DNA of 64,000 nucleotides. It comes from Mactromeris polynyma. Its lineage: Eukaryota > Mollusca > Bivalvia > Venerida > Mactridae. The stretch lies in the NCBI GenBank assembly GCA_032209605.1, contig JASFXZ010000005.1, positions 23,486,905 to 23,550,904 of the forward strand, in the 5' to 3' direction. The translations under genes were made by a program, and so were the position numbers. This document shows, one piece after another, positions 31,694 through 43,319 of this stretch (positions are counted from its first letter, which is position 1; every line of letters starts with the position of its first letter). Below the pieces are notes generated by a model. It searched no databases and had not been told where the DNA came from. It was given only the letters and a program-made list of their open reading frames with translations.

Positions 31694-31908
31694 TTAAACC
31701 CATGCACCTTTCTTTTCCTTTGCAGCCTTTTTGTAAGCCTCTCGTTTTTGTGTTTCTTTCTTCTTTCTCTGTAGTTCAGCCTGGGCCTCCGGATCGTTCA
31801 ATAATGCTTTCTTCCGCAGATAGGACTCATAACAATAGGCAAACATGAAGAAGAACAGAAATAAAGCGAATCCGATGCTTCCACCGATTATCATTATCGT
31901 AATTTTTT
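31694..31908 (-). CDS. CUB-LDLa gene, membrane span and tail exon
   Basis: The acceptor ACTTTTTTTCAG precedes EKITIMIIGGSIG. It encodes the single transmembrane helix, the juxtamembrane YCYESYLRKKALL, and a charged tail ending KKGAWV before TAA at 31694-31696. Phase 1 entry. Confidence 0.85.
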
Positions 31909-34900
31909 CTGAAAAAAAGTATACCATATATGTTAGCGTTTATAATTCGTGCATTCCCGTTAATGCGATCTATGTATCCAAATAAGGAACGAAAATTAAG
32001 AATTCAAAGCTTTATGATTAAAGAATACGTCTTAAAATTCAAACTTCGAACAAAAATCTAAACTATCAAGCTCACGTAGTTTAATGGTGCATGCAACGAG
32101 TGATGTACTGGAGGAAATTTTATTGATTACATCGATGTGACATTGCCAGTATCAGCGAAACAGTAGCAGCAGTATTACTGTTTCTTACTTCAGTTATCAG
32201 TACTGGCGACAATACTAATATCACTATGATACAGCTAACATCTTGTTCGTATTGTTGTACTATACAGCTATATCCAACAGCTTTAGAGGAATTATAAATC
32301 TACAGAAGGTAACTATTAACATTATTCTATTCTGCTTGTAATGTTACCCAAAACTATATATGAGCGCTGCTATGGGATTTATAGTTTTTATACACATGTG
32401 ATTATAGTGTGCAATGTTAAATTTTAATTATTATTATGTTTTGTTTACAGAAGGCCACATTGAAAATATGATGTTTTTATGTTTTTATATTTATATCATA
32501 ATGTGCAACAACCTTCTTAAAATAAAGATGTTATTATTATTATTATTATTATACAACAGTATGAAGACAAACCTAATGGCAAGCCTTCACATCCAGATTC
32601 ATCACAATCCTCATCACAGCCGCAGTCATTAAATCCATCACACCTATACGACAATGTCATACATACTTTATTCGAGCATTCCATCTCATATGATTTACAA
32701 TCTGAAATCAAGCAACGAGGTAATACTTTACTAAACTAATCGTCAATTTGAACAAGGCCTATAATTTGTATTAAAGCACCTATTACTGGGTGAAGGGAAA
32801 CAACCGCTATATCAAGAATGACTTAATATATAGTTTATGCAAGGGGGATTATCTTTGCAATAATTGTATTGGAATATTGGGGATGTTGAATTATTTTGTC
32901 GTGGTGTGGATTATAGAAGCATCCCCATTTGCATTAATAATCTAATTAGTTCATGTTCACAAAACGAAATATCGTGCCATTGTCTTAACATCTCGAGTGC
33001 AGGAAACAACACAGACACAAGTATTTTACAATTTAGGAAAGACGAATAATGATATGTAAGTATATAATTGAAAATACTAATGAATTTAATATTGAACCAG
33101 AAATCAAACGCTGCATCACATATGTGATCTCACAGAAAATAGGTTTCTATGGGAACAGATATAATAAATATTTGCTTACCTGGTATTGGATTTTTTATTT
33201 GTGTTATAGATGAACCTGTAAAACATTGAAAACATGATAACCAATGAAAAAGTAAATGTATCAAGCATATGGCTGGGTTACAATCGAACGCCAGGAAAAA
33301 AGGTTAATATATTTAAACGGATTAACTGGAGACCAGTCTAAGAATACAGCCTTCTCATTGGTCAAAACAGTAAACTGATCCGACCAATTAGACACTTGAT
33401 GTTTATAATTTATCACATCAGACACATGTTCTTGTTTCATGAAATATCGAAACAGATATTTGTCTTCAACTCGATGGCTTTGGTCGTGAAATACACAGCC
33501 AAACAAGATAGCTTTATTCTACGTACTTGATTGTTTCATCTTTATAAGCATTACATGTATAACCAATGACAGATGGTTCGCAACGTGGTTTACAACACAT
33601 ATACATAGTAATCGAAGTATTAAGTGATTTGACAAAATCAAAGACAATTCTCGAAAATTGGCTTATAAATATTTGTCATAGTTTATTTCAAGGTTTGCAA
33701 TAACATTATTTGCACCCATCTGTACAACGATTCGGGATTCGGACATTTGTCGTTCATGGTGAATGTATTTAGTGTTTCAAGTGGCCTCTAGTATCTGTCT
33801 AAGGCTGGCTTTCAATAGCATACAATGCCTTAGCCTTGTTCTGTCTTGATATGAGAAGATTGCAAGATTGCAATTTCAATTAAATAAATTGTTAACACAT
33901 TGCTTATTCCACATTCTTTTACTTGTCATGTGATATTTCATGGGTCACGTGGTTGTTGGTGGTGGCAGGATTTGAATCAAGCTGTGCTCGGAACCAGTCC
34001 AATTTTGTTATGGTGGTTGCCATGGAGCAACAAAAACTTTCAACAACAATACCAAATTGTCCTGTAGTAATTATTTACCACTACTTTAACCTCTATAGGA
34101 CAACAACCTCTCAACAATATCCAAAATGTGCGTCTCGCAAAGGATGTTGTTCTAGAGAGCTTGTACTGCACATACTCTGATATAACATTGCAAGGGTCGT
34201 CTTAAGGGTTCCAGACTTTTCCACGCGTTTTTACCTTTTCTTGTCGTTTGGTTTGCATGTCTGTACTATACCCATGTTGTTTATCGTACGCTATGGCGTA
34301 ATTAACACTTTGTTCTTTTCTGTTCCGTTCAGTACAATGCATTGGATAATACTTGTTCAAATGTCATAGTTGTCAATGAAAATACATGAAATGATACGTA
34401 CCTACATAGGCAGATGAAATTCTACCAGTAAACCCATTTGTAGTTTGAATTCCATCACTATAAAATTGCACTCGCATCCAACTTGCAGATGCATTTACTA
34501 CATGACTGGTTAAATTTACACTACAGTCCTGATCTAATATAATGTCACTATCATTTCCACTATTCCGAATCTGAAATATTTGGAAAGGGAACAGAAGTTT
34601 TATAATTGACACATCCCGTTCCAGACATTCAACATTTCATGTTTAGTTTCAAACTAATAGCATTGTCTTTGTATGGTTGGCTTACAATGGTAAGTTATGT
34701 GTTCTCTTTGGAATGAGAACCACCTCAATGGCTCAGACGGCTGAGCGCATTCTTGCCACCCAGGAGGAAATGAGAAGGAATAAGTTGCTACAGGGAAGGA
34801 ACGCCACATACATAAGACAGTGTCTCCCCACACAGATCTCCGGGGAAACAACAATCCATGAAACATAAGGCACTTGGTGAAGTTAAAGGGTACATACATT

Positions 34901-36326
34901 AGGGAACAGAGGCGCGAGGAATTGCCTGGCATACCATAAGGAATAACTAAGTATTCCGTCCCTAACCACTACTTCATAGAGGAAGTTGACTAGTGAAAGA
35001 AATGAGAAGAGGTCCTATTAGGAAACCAATGGATGCTGGTCAGATAAAAATTGGCTAATATTAATTGACAACAGTGTAAAATCCAACCATTGAAGAAATA
35101 ATATTCACAAAAGTCTTCACAAAAAGTATTTCTTATTCTCTCAAGATAAAATTTTAGTATACTTGCTACCAACAAATTGTGCTTTACCGGTGCATAACAT
35201 TATCACCACCAAAATGCTTCAGTAACAAACGTAGTTAAATTATTACACTATTCTCTTTACTTGTATCAAGATAAAGAGAAAGTCACAGAAATGGATACTA
35301 GTAGCTGGCATTATTTTCCATCAAATACATGTAACAATACACGATAACAATGACTTAATTGATTACAATAATTACTTTAAGATAATATTTATAGTATAAA
35401 CAAAGACAGTGATGACCACATCCAACATGATGGCATCGATATTGATGTAGACAATGAAAACATGACTTCCATTGATATACTTACAATAATATAATCACCG
35501 CATCTTTGATAGTTTGTGTCAGTCTCTAAATCTATTTCCATGGACAGTTGATAACCACTGTCTGTCTCTACCCACCAGAGGCAATGAGAATATGACTCAT
35601 AATTACTACCGGAAGTGATTATAGCACTTCCGCCACCAGTTATCTGTACGTAGGATCCACATCCTATCGAGAGAAAGAGTGACTTGTGTATGTTATTTAT
35701 TGGTTCATACAAAATCTGTGCTTCATGGCCATCGTTTATGTTTAATGTTATAAATTCGTAAGCACGCTCGGTACCATTTTCAATGATTATTCGGGAACTA
35801 AGTGTCTGGCATTTTGATCACGTGACTTTCGTTATTATTCGTAGATATGACCTCATCAAGTATGACGTATACCTCTACTTAGTTCAAGCGCTACACTTTT
35901 AACTGTAAGCTGACTCTTTTTCGTTGGACAAAATTATGCAGAAAGTTAAAAACACTGATCACTAAATTATGTCAATAATTCAATCACTAGATTATATAAA
36001 TATCAGATCCCATGGAGGGTAATAGCATACAATGTTAACCCGAGAATGTTAATGTCAACCGAGGCGTAAACGTTATGTCACAGGGTAAAAACGTTATATC
36101 ACAGGGTAACATTACGAAGTTGCTTATAGCGTGTAAATGCGAAATTTGCATGGACAAATCACATGAGGTATAATAATGTGTAATACAATATGAATAAACA
36201 TCGCTGGATAAGAGTTTTGCAAACTAAATACAAGTATAAATGAAAATGCTGTTAGGAGATATATGTCAAATATATGAAAATAACACCTCTGCTTACCTGC
36301 CGATAGTTGAGTCATCGCCGTTAATA
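31694..36326 (-). CDS. CUB-LDLa single-pass membrane protein (first exon missing)
   Basis: Six exons join in frame: 36326-36297, 35663-35485, 34570-34402, 33215-33180, 32701-32573 and 31908-31694, about 252 residues plus an unplaced N-terminus. Order: end of a signal peptide (LTAMTQLSAG); one CUB domain over two exons with four cysteines (GCGSYVQITGG, YSHCLWWVETD, YQRCGDYII, LDQDCSVNLTS); a 12-residue linker exon; an LDL-receptor class A module (ECSNKVCMTLSYRCDGFNDC, then GCDEDCDESGC); a membrane span (ITIMIIGGSIGFALFLFFFM); and a tail of about 50 residues rich in Lys/Arg/Glu, likely cytoplasmic. CUB and LDLa bind proteins or lipoprotein ligands, often with calcium, so a small receptor or adhesion role is inferred. 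I do not recognise an orthologue. The signal-peptide start lies upstream of 36326. Confidence 0.82.
32415..32552 (+). repeat. Truncated LINE 3' end with (ATT)n tail
   Basis: ACAGAAGGCCACATTGAAAA ... CTTCTTAAAATAAAGATG, then TTATTATTATT, resembles the 3' end of the LINE at 25.98-26.10 kb. It lies in the last intron of the CUB-LDLa gene, about 20 bp from the splice donor. Confidence 0.65.
32573..32701 (-). CDS. CUB-LDLa gene, LDLa exon
   Basis: Acceptor TTGATTTCAG, donor GTTTGT, phase 1 on both sides. Encodes CKSYEMECSNKVC, RCDGFNDCGCDEDCDESGC; the cysteine pattern and acidic C-terminal half fit an LDLa module with an extra Cys pair in the acidic loop. Confidence 0.85.
33180..33215 (-). CDS. 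CUB-LDLa gene, 36-nt linker exon
   Basis: Bounded by TGTTTTACAG and GTAAGC, phase 1 on both sides. It encodes SSITQIKNPIP between the CUB and LDLa modules. Confidence 0.7.
34099..34172 (-). repeat. AGAGAGGTTGTTG-type element fragment
   Basis: GACAACAACCTCTCAACAAT ... AAAATGTGCGTCTCGC ... GGATGTTGTTCTAGAGAG. It shares its left half with the copies at 51.05 and 56.98 kb. Intronic. Confidence 0.55.
34402..34570 (-). CDS. CUB-LDLa gene, second CUB exon
   Basis: Acceptor CAAATATTTCAG, donor GTACGT. Phase 0 in, phase 1 out. Encodes the C-terminal half of the CUB domain (LDQDCSVNLTS, ASWMRVQFYSDGIQTTNGFT). Confidence 0.85.
34765..34950 (+). repeat. Interspersed repeat family R
   Basis: AGGAATAAGTTGCTACAGGGA ... 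CACACAGATCTCCGGGGAAAC ... GAATTGCCTGGCATACCATAA. It lies in an intron of the CUB-LDLa gene on the opposite strand. Confidence 0.75.
35485..35663 (-). CDS. CUB-LDLa gene, first CUB exon
   Basis: Acceptor TCTCTCGATAG, donor GTAAGT. Phase 1 in, phase 0 out. Encodes CGSYVQITGG to YQRCGDYII, the N-terminal half of the CUB domain with its first three cysteines. Confidence 0.85.
36297..36326 (-). CDS. CUB-LDLa gene, 30-nt exon (end of signal peptide)
   Basis: Acceptor TTTTCTACTTTCAG and donor GTAAGC enclose 30 nt. Read in the phase required by the CUB exon they give LTAMTQLSAG, a plausible signal-peptide end. The internal ATG could serve as a start, but that protein would lack a signal peptide. Confidence 0.6.
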
Positions 36327-38735
36327 CTGAAAGTAGAAAATAAAGTCACTTTTATAAATGTCCTTGATGATCCATTGTTGACAAACACATATTACAATCC
36401 TGTAATAACAGGGGAACAGACAAGCGTGAATTGTTTTACAATGGCAATGACTTGCATCATATTCATAGCCGTTGACCGTTCGACATATTTCAAACAACTA
36501 TACAAAAATCATACTACAAGTAGTATATATGTTGTTGGTTGTTTTAAATTCACGGTAAATATGTGTAGAAGCTAACTTTCACAGACTGAAAGTTCATTTG
36601 TATATACTTAAGTAAAACACACATATTTGACAAGTACATTTGAGCGCTGCTGTGGGTCTTACAAGCTCTTCTGTAAGTGATTTTATTTCAAGAAAACGCA
36701 ACATGTGATGTCACTATTTGCAAGCAGTAAACAACATTTACTCCATATGGTCACTTCGTTTTCATATTGCCATGTGCGGCAAATATTGCTTACTGTCAGT
36801 ACATGGTGACATCATATGTGACGTTTTCTGGAAATGACGTCACTTAAAGAAGAGGTTGAGCGGCGCTCATTTATACATTTACATCTCTTCACTATCAACA
36901 TGTCAAGGGGAGACAAAACGTGGAAACATCCCTGAAATGGTTCGGAACGTGTTATTCAATCTTATCCTATAGTTAGCAAGTCATATTTGTTGTTAATCCC
37001 CGTAAGTATTTAATCTCCTTGTATTGATCTCTCAGACAAAATGTCTGTGAATAGAACTTGTGTGAGAGAACGGTTAATAAATAGGACTAACGTTGATTCA
37101 AACTAATAGTGTTTAAAATCCATACATATTTTGGCAAATAAAGTTGCGCTTTGGAGAGTAAATTACTTTCAGTAAAACCAATATGATTAACGCGGTTTTT
37201 TAATGATATAAATTATTTGGAAATACAAATGTACATACCAATAATATTGGTCTCTAAATAACCAATTCAATAATGTTAATTGACTTAACATACATTTTAC
37301 ACTCATTTATTGTGTGTTTAGCTTGAATTTAACTTTTCTATATTACGATCTTATACTATATAATATGTTAATAGATCATAATTATGTTGATTTCAGCATT
37401 TGCAAAGACAACTTGTTTTGGGACACAAAGAACTAAAACAACATATTTACACTGCTGTTTGTCAGATTATTTTGTGTTATAGACCTGAAATTTAATACAC
37501 ATTTGCCAATGACCAGTAGTTGGTTATTTGGTATTTCGTAGTGTAAGTTAACATTGCGATAATGTGAAGAAGTGAACAATTTCAACATGACACGTGAAAT
37601 CGTGCATTATGGAATCTGACCCACATGATTCAAGTTTTAATTTTCCCCATTTCTATCTGAAATTCAACCAGTAAAATCAATTATCTGTTTCAAAGATAAT
37701 AAAAATCTAAAAAAGACTGACATGTCAATAAATCTCACATTACACCAGTAACATCGTCCTACGTTAATTTAATTGTTTTATTTCCATTTCACGTTAATCA
37801 ACATTAATACAATGAATAGTAAAATTGCAATGTAAAACATCAACCGAATTACCTTGGAATAGATTGATAATCACTCAGAGTATTTACCTGGTTAATTAAC
37901 AGATATGGAAAAATGCTCAAATTTCACAGAACCCCCGATTCCGTGGCGCCATGGGGGACATTCGCTTCAAATCAATAGGACAATGCCAATATTTGCTTAA
38001 AATTGGAGAACAGTTGTTTTCGAAATGTTTCAGGTACTAGAATTCGACATTGTACTTTTTGCAGTTCAAGTCATAATGTGACTGTTTTTCACGTGCGTGT
38101 TTGTTATTCACCATGTCTGGTTTGGACAAAAAATCGTTATGCCTCTTTGTCGTTAACCAGCGTTTGACTTATGTTTGTAAGGGCGGTATGCGGGCGTACT
38201 CAATAGCATGTTTTTCTCAATATCTTTCTTTCGGACATGAACTTATTTCACTACGGAATCCTGTCACATTTATGGTGGCTTCGTGTAATAGAAAGTGGCG
38301 CGTGACGAAACGTTACACGTCACGAATAAGTAGGCACGGAAGTCGAGACTAGCGATGGAACATTGCAACAGTGCAATGGACAGGCGCCGATACGTAGCAA
38401 CACGATATTAATATTACTTGTATGCCACGTCCCACAGTATCGTTTTCACTCAAAATACAAATATCCCCACATCTCTTACTATTAAATTCACCATTGGTAG
38501 AGTTGTTATAGACGCTGACCTCAAATCACGTGCTCCTGGCCGCTAAAGATTGGAATCCCAAAGGGTTTGTAAATTTTGTATGTGATGAAGCGATCCAGCT
38601 GCATTGTAGGAGGTCGGTGGCTCACCCTGGTGCTTATATATGCCCAAAGGACCTCACGGGTCTTCCTTGCCCCTAATAAGAAATTCACTACATGGTCCTC
38701 GCTGTCCACGTGACTTAAAGCCCAGTACAAGAAAT
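36327..38735. other. Region expected to hold the CUB-LDLa first exon
   Basis: I searched the minus strand here and up to about 42 kb for an ATG plus hydrophobic codons ending one base short before a GT donor. I found no convincing candidate. The foldback element at 36.64-36.87 kb is here; the rest is plain AT-rich DNA. Confidence 0.35.
36641..36869 (+). mobile_element. TGAGCGCTGC foldback element, 229 bp
   Basis: TGAGCGCTGC...CTCTTCTGTAAGTGA at the left pairs with TCACTTAAAGAAGAGG...GCGGCGCTCA at the right, an imperfect inverted repeat of about 40 bp. Interior motifs ACATGTGATGTCAC and GTACATGGTGACATCA are themselves complementary. Most complete of three copies (others 19535-19718 and 50481-50633). 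Confidence 0.8.
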
Positions 38736-38737
38736 AG

Positions 38738-38990
38738 CTTGAAAAAAGATGGTCGGCGCAATTTGAAGGTTACGATTTGTAGTGCAATATAAAAAATGCC
38801 GAGATGTTACGATTGCTGGTCATTCCCAGATCAAAAATGGAAATATTAACCAATCCACGTCAATGTTACAAACGTTGTTCGGATGAAGAGAAGTTGGTTT
38901 AGTGGATAACGTAAGCTTACACAACACTGATATGGAAATAGCAAAGCCATGTTAGTACGGCTGCGCCGAAAAACAGATTTTTACGACAGA
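38738..38990 (-). repeat. Interspersed repeat family Q, copy 1
   Basis: About 250 bp whose reverse complement matches 61165-61488: AATGACCAGCAATCGTAACA ... ACCTTCAAATTGCGCC and CAGCCGTACTAACATG ... GCTATTTCCATATCAGTG. Non-coding and of unknown class. Confidence 0.75.
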
Positions 38991-38999
38991 ATGTTGGCG

Positions 39000-40390
39000 T
39001 TTACTAACTGGAATGCTAGGAATTTAACGTTCTTAAACTATTAAAATGTTATTCAAACTATACTTTGCCACCTACACAATAGTATTGTTCAACAGAGTAA
39101 ATATCAGTGTCTATTTGCCAACGTAATTTCTCCTATCCAATAGAAAATACTAAAATACAAGTTGACTTCTCCTTAACTTCAATATTATCAGTCTTCTTTA
39201 AATTGTCTTGAAAACAATCCACAATATCGATTTTTGTAATTGAATTATCTCTTCATACTGTTAAATATTTATTTTCGGTTAGTTTGTTCGTAGTTTAAAC
39301 ATAGCCATGTTATATGCTTAAGATTGGTAGACATGTGTTCACAAGGTTTATTTCTAACAATGCGTTTTATGTCACTGAAAGGAGACAGTCGCCACACCGT
39401 CTTTGCTGAACTGGTGATTGTTTGATATCATTAATGCTTCCTGTAGTTCAGATTGATCTAACTGTACATGTGATCGCAAAAGAAAATCTAAAACTACTTT
39501 CAGCTTTATTCTAACCAAAACATTACAGTGCATCAATTTGTGTTGGCAAACTATATTTGTTGAAGTAATCTAGTTGTTGTCGTAGAATCCCTGGCGTGAA
39601 GAATTCTGTAATTAAAGCTCATACAGTGCTTCCATGCCGATTTGTGCTAAGTGATTGCGACTATTTTTCTATCGTTCACATGCCTTTAATAATTTATCGA
39701 ATATTTTTTATTATGAATTAAAACTAGAGAATTTGATTTTTGTGAAATATTAACCAGATTGTTGGCAAGATAATGAAATGTTATGATGTTGAACGCTACA
39801 TGACAGGAATCGGAAATGAATATGAATACCGGAGGTTGTAATTCTTTGCTCAGGCTTTAGTGACGAGAAATGTTCACATTAATCATAGAAAAATATTGAT
39901 CGAAGTACGAGTGATTCTCTAGAGTAGAGTTTGAAAAATATATCGGTAATGGGGAAACTGGATTAAGTAATAAAACACGACTTCATATTTAGCTTCCGAA
40001 ATGACTATATAAACATATTTGTTTAATCAATCTGTTTGAATTGTCAGCGTTTGAAAACATTTTGTGTTAGTATAGGAACAAAGGATTAAACGAGTATCTT
40101 AGTGCACGAAATTTTGATCTTATTATATGGTATTGTGCTTTGAATTTAGAAAGGTTTGGCACAACGAGGTGGAAATTTATGTATTAACAATTAAATACGC
40201 TGATTAAAGAATATAATCGGGTTATATATAGGGTGCATGAATTGCGAACTAAATGGATTGGTTTAAGTACGGTGAACCTTTATATTGCTTTTCTATTGTT
40301 AAACAAATCTACCGTGGTTAAATGTATTTCAGTATATAAACACATATATTAAGTATTTAAAAACGCATTGATTTTACATCGATTGTGAAA
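39000..40390. other. Intergenic, nothing recognised
   Basis: AT-rich; no open frame with a domain, no clear repeat. Confidence 0.4.
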
Positions 40391-40394
40391 CAAG

Positions 40395-40565
40395 TTATAA
40401 CAACTTATAGTGATGTCTGTTGCCTGGGTAACTAATCAGTACCCGTGCGTTAGTCCCGGTATAATGAAGTCCGTGCTTCAACCTTGTCCATTGCGGAATT
40501 CGAACCCACCAATATCGGATAAGGAGTCAGACGCACTACCCATCCCACACGTATTTCATATAATA
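40395..40565 (-). repeat. tRNA-derived SINE
   Basis: On the minus strand the head reads GGGTAGTGCGTCTGACTCCT, then TATCCG, followed by the B-box-like GGTGGGTTCGAATTCC. The body (ACGGACTTCATTATACCGGG ... ACGCACGGGTACTG) parallels the SINE at 25.0 kb. A 74-codon plus-strand frame over it is an artefact. Confidence 0.7.
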
Positions 40566-40569
40566 ACTG

Positions 40570-42160
40570 ATATTATCGATATATATCTCCAAGTAGCGAC
40601 AATACTGGCGCGAAGTTTTATTACATTAATATGATAACACACCACGTGATAAGTTCGGTAAGGAAGACACAACTTAAATTGTATTAGTTTTTAAATGATA
40701 ATAAAATTCTAGTTCTCCGCAGTATTTGAATACATACTATTAATTATGAATATTTATGTTGTTTTTTTATAAATTCAAGTACTGAAATTTTGATTTTTTT
40801 AAGAATGATAATTACTAATTAAAAGCGAGTATCCATAAATGGACAATACCAATTGATCTGCATTGAGTCTTTGCATCTTCGCTGGATGATCAACGGATTT
40901 TAATAAAATAATGGAATACGTAAATATAGTCAACAAAACAAGAAACACACCACCTATTCTCCATCAATAACTGTAAATCTCTGTCACAAACAAGAAGTAA
41001 CTAAACGCCCAAATTAAAGATGTATAAAGCCACGGACGTCATTTCTCTCGCTGTACTGTTACGCCAAGACGTGTGTAAAAGTCGGAGTACAGAGACATGT
41101 ATGCGGGGCTATATAATGCCCATCTGACCGTAAACTATTTGAACGGGCTTCATCCTATGTTGTTGCTATATTGGCTAAGACATCTTTAATACGAACAATT
41201 TCAACGTTATACTGATTCATAAAATCTCGTTTTATTATGTTACGCACGGACAAAACTTGTAAAAAAACACCGCTTGTTAAAAAAAAAAAAAAATCTAAAT
41301 GTTTAACTTCTTTATTCGACAAATGTATATAGGACATGATGTCATATTTTCCTGCTTGTTTATGTATAAAATGAACAGAGAAAATAGCATAGTATTATTT
41401 TAAATCCGAAAGTAGAAATATAGTGTCGAGATTTATACAAATATGTGCATATATGTGACATGTGTATCTTTATCTTCAAACAGTGATGTACACAAATATT
41501 GAACGTTAAATTAGTGCATTCCGATTTATACTATATGAATTAGAACATTCAAGTCACACGCGGTAAAAAAGATTCCTAATCGGTCGTTTGAAATATTTTT
41601 GATAGTTTAATAGATCATTATTGGCATTTAAAGTTCATTATTATTACAACAAGCAGACGATATAATAAGATAACACGTCAAATGTACACCTGTATTCTAT
41701 TAACGTCATATCGTAGGTGTTTGGTTTAATTTTGTACCAAAGATTTCACGCAATAAACGTCAATCTATAGATTTCTACCAATGGTTCTACAAGATAATAT
41801 CACTACGTAATACGTTTGATGTGTTTTTAATGTCTTAATTGTTATTGTCCACTCATGTGATGATGACAGTAATCAATTTAAATATCAATTTATCATCTAT
41901 AAAATTGGAACTGGAACAAAAATCGTGCTGCCGGTACATCAAAGGATCTACAATATCATCGATCCGTGTTTGATAAAGACTAAAGATCAGTCATACTGCT
42001 CAAATACTTCTCCAAATACTAGTTATCTGTCTTTAGTATATCAGGTTTTTCTCCATAACTACAGTCCGACATATATCTACCCGACACTTACGAATATTCG
42101 TACAAATCCGTAAGTTATCATAGGCGAAATACGAAGAGCGAATTCCAATATGTCATTGTG
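40570..42160. other. Intergenic, nothing firm
   Basis: Contains a poly-A tract near 41280 and a minus-strand TATATAG near 41112 that is followed by no gene I could follow. No supported gene. Confidence 0.35.
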
Positions 42161-42162
42161 TA

Positions 42163-42327
42163 CAGTAAATCCTCAGTAACACGACCACCCATGATACCTT
42201 GAAAACTGGTCTTCTAATTGAAGTGGTCTTCTTCGTGATTGATGTTGAATATAGAACAAAACAGTGAACTTTGTTTATTTTCGATGTGGTCTTATTATTG
42301 AGGTAGTCTTTAAGTGAGGGTTTCCTG
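42163..42327 (+). mobile_element. pogo-like MITE, 165 bp
   Basis: CAGTAAATCCTCA ... to ... GTGAGGGTTTCCTG, with TA at 42161-42162 and 42328-42329. The interior is related to the copies at 4395 and 52845. Confidence 0.8.
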
Positions 42328-42724
42328 TATAATTATCACGTGCTCATGTACGTGGACAAAATAAATGTTCAGTGTGTCTAACATAAGACGTGTTAATCAT
42401 TAACTGAACTCATTTAATTATAAGATGTTGCTTTAAATCGACCTTCTATTCCGTCAAATGATTTGAATTATTTTGAAATCACGAACAAGTCAGAAATATT
42501 AGTGAATATTGTCGCCTGAAATCATGTATACAACTGGTGTGTCACAATTTGTAGATGTACCATACTCTTAGCTTAAATCAAGCACAAGAAAAAAGAACTG
42601 TTTATAAACTAGAAGTATATTTCGATAAATAAACAAATGTTAACATACTTATATCTAAGGTACTTTTTTCGCCAAGTCTCCGGTTGCTGTTACGAAGCGC
42701 AGACTGAATACCACAATTGAATTC

Positions 42725-42865
42725 CATCTCAAAATTAAGATCACCTTATAAAAACGACTTATTTTCACGGACGAGATTTTATATATTCTTCTTAATTTTA
42801 ACTCGACAATCAGACCACCAGTCACAACTAAGACCGACTGTCTTCTTACTATTGAGGTTTTACTG
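42725..42865 (+). repeat. pogo-like MITE, left end lost
   Basis: Contains TCTCAAAATTAAGATCACC and ends TATTGAGGTTTTACTG followed by TA. The left terminus has decayed. Confidence 0.65.
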
Positions 42866-42954
42866 TATATAATACGCACGCAGGCAAGGTATGATATTGT
42901 AGGATATCCTACGTATCACTATCTTATATTTGTACACGCTAATGTCTGTTACCT

Positions 42955-43172
42955 GGAAGCAACCTGTTGTGTTGGAGTGATACGCTGTTTTTTCAACAGT
43001 ATTTCAGTTGTGTATGGCGGACAGTTGATCTAATCAGTGTCCCTAGATTACCAACTACAGTAGTTCTGTTTCTCCGCAAGCAAGTGTCAACTTTTCAGTA
43101 TCAGTAAAAGGGTGGAGATGAAATGACCCTGGATTTATAATTGTCACTCAAATTGTAACGGAGAACATAAAA
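42955..43172 (-). repeat. SINE body fragment (same family as 8.8 kb)
   Basis: TTCAACAGTATTTCAGTTGTG ... CAGTGTCCCTAGATTACC ... TCACTCAAATTGTAACGGAG. It ends next to the 133-bp MITE at 43181. Confidence 0.55.
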
Positions 43173-43180
43173 TAAGACTA

Positions 43181-43313
43181 CGGTGGCATAGAGGTGACAT
43201 GTGTGAAATTATTTGTATCTCTTTCCCACGACATACTAAGTCGTGGGAACGAGATAGTAAGTCGTGGCCACGAGATAAAAAATAATTTCACACGTGTCAT
43301 CTCTATGCTACCG
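43181..43313. mobile_element. Foldback MITE, 133 bp, long inverted repeats, TA target
   Basis: The two ends are inverted repeats of about 34 bp with three or four mismatches (CGGTGGCATAGAGGTGACAT against CGGTAGCATAGAGATGACAC, continuing GTGTGAAATTATTT). TA flanks both sides (43179-43180 and 43314-43315). The 50-60 bp centre holds a second hairpin, CCCACGAC-7-GTCGTGGG. Non-coding. The CGGT tip differs from the pogo-like family. Confidence 0.85.
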
Positions 43314-43319
43314 TATACG

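Noticed and set aside
4930..33410. Similarity between about 4.94-5.05 kb and 33.28-33.41 kb (GGAGACCA..TCT, CATTGGT)
   Set aside because: Possibly a shared repeat, but the match is too short and patchy by eye to support.
34677..34868. Plus-strand frame containing EEMRRNKLLQG
   Set aside because: It lies on a family R repeat; other copies of the repeat do not keep the frame.
36297..36316. ATG at MTQLSAG as the true start of the CUB-LDLa protein
   Set aside because: It would remove the signal peptide needed for an extracellular CUB domain, and an acceptor site lies just upstream, so an earlier exon is more likely.
40410..40634. 74-codon plus-strand frame
   Set aside because: It is an antisense reading of a tRNA-derived SINE.
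41270..41337. Minus-strand frame at 41.3 kb as the CUB-LDLa signal-peptide exon
   Set aside because: The phase could be made to fit only with a poor GTGTTT donor, and the hydrophobic run comes from a poly-A/T tract.
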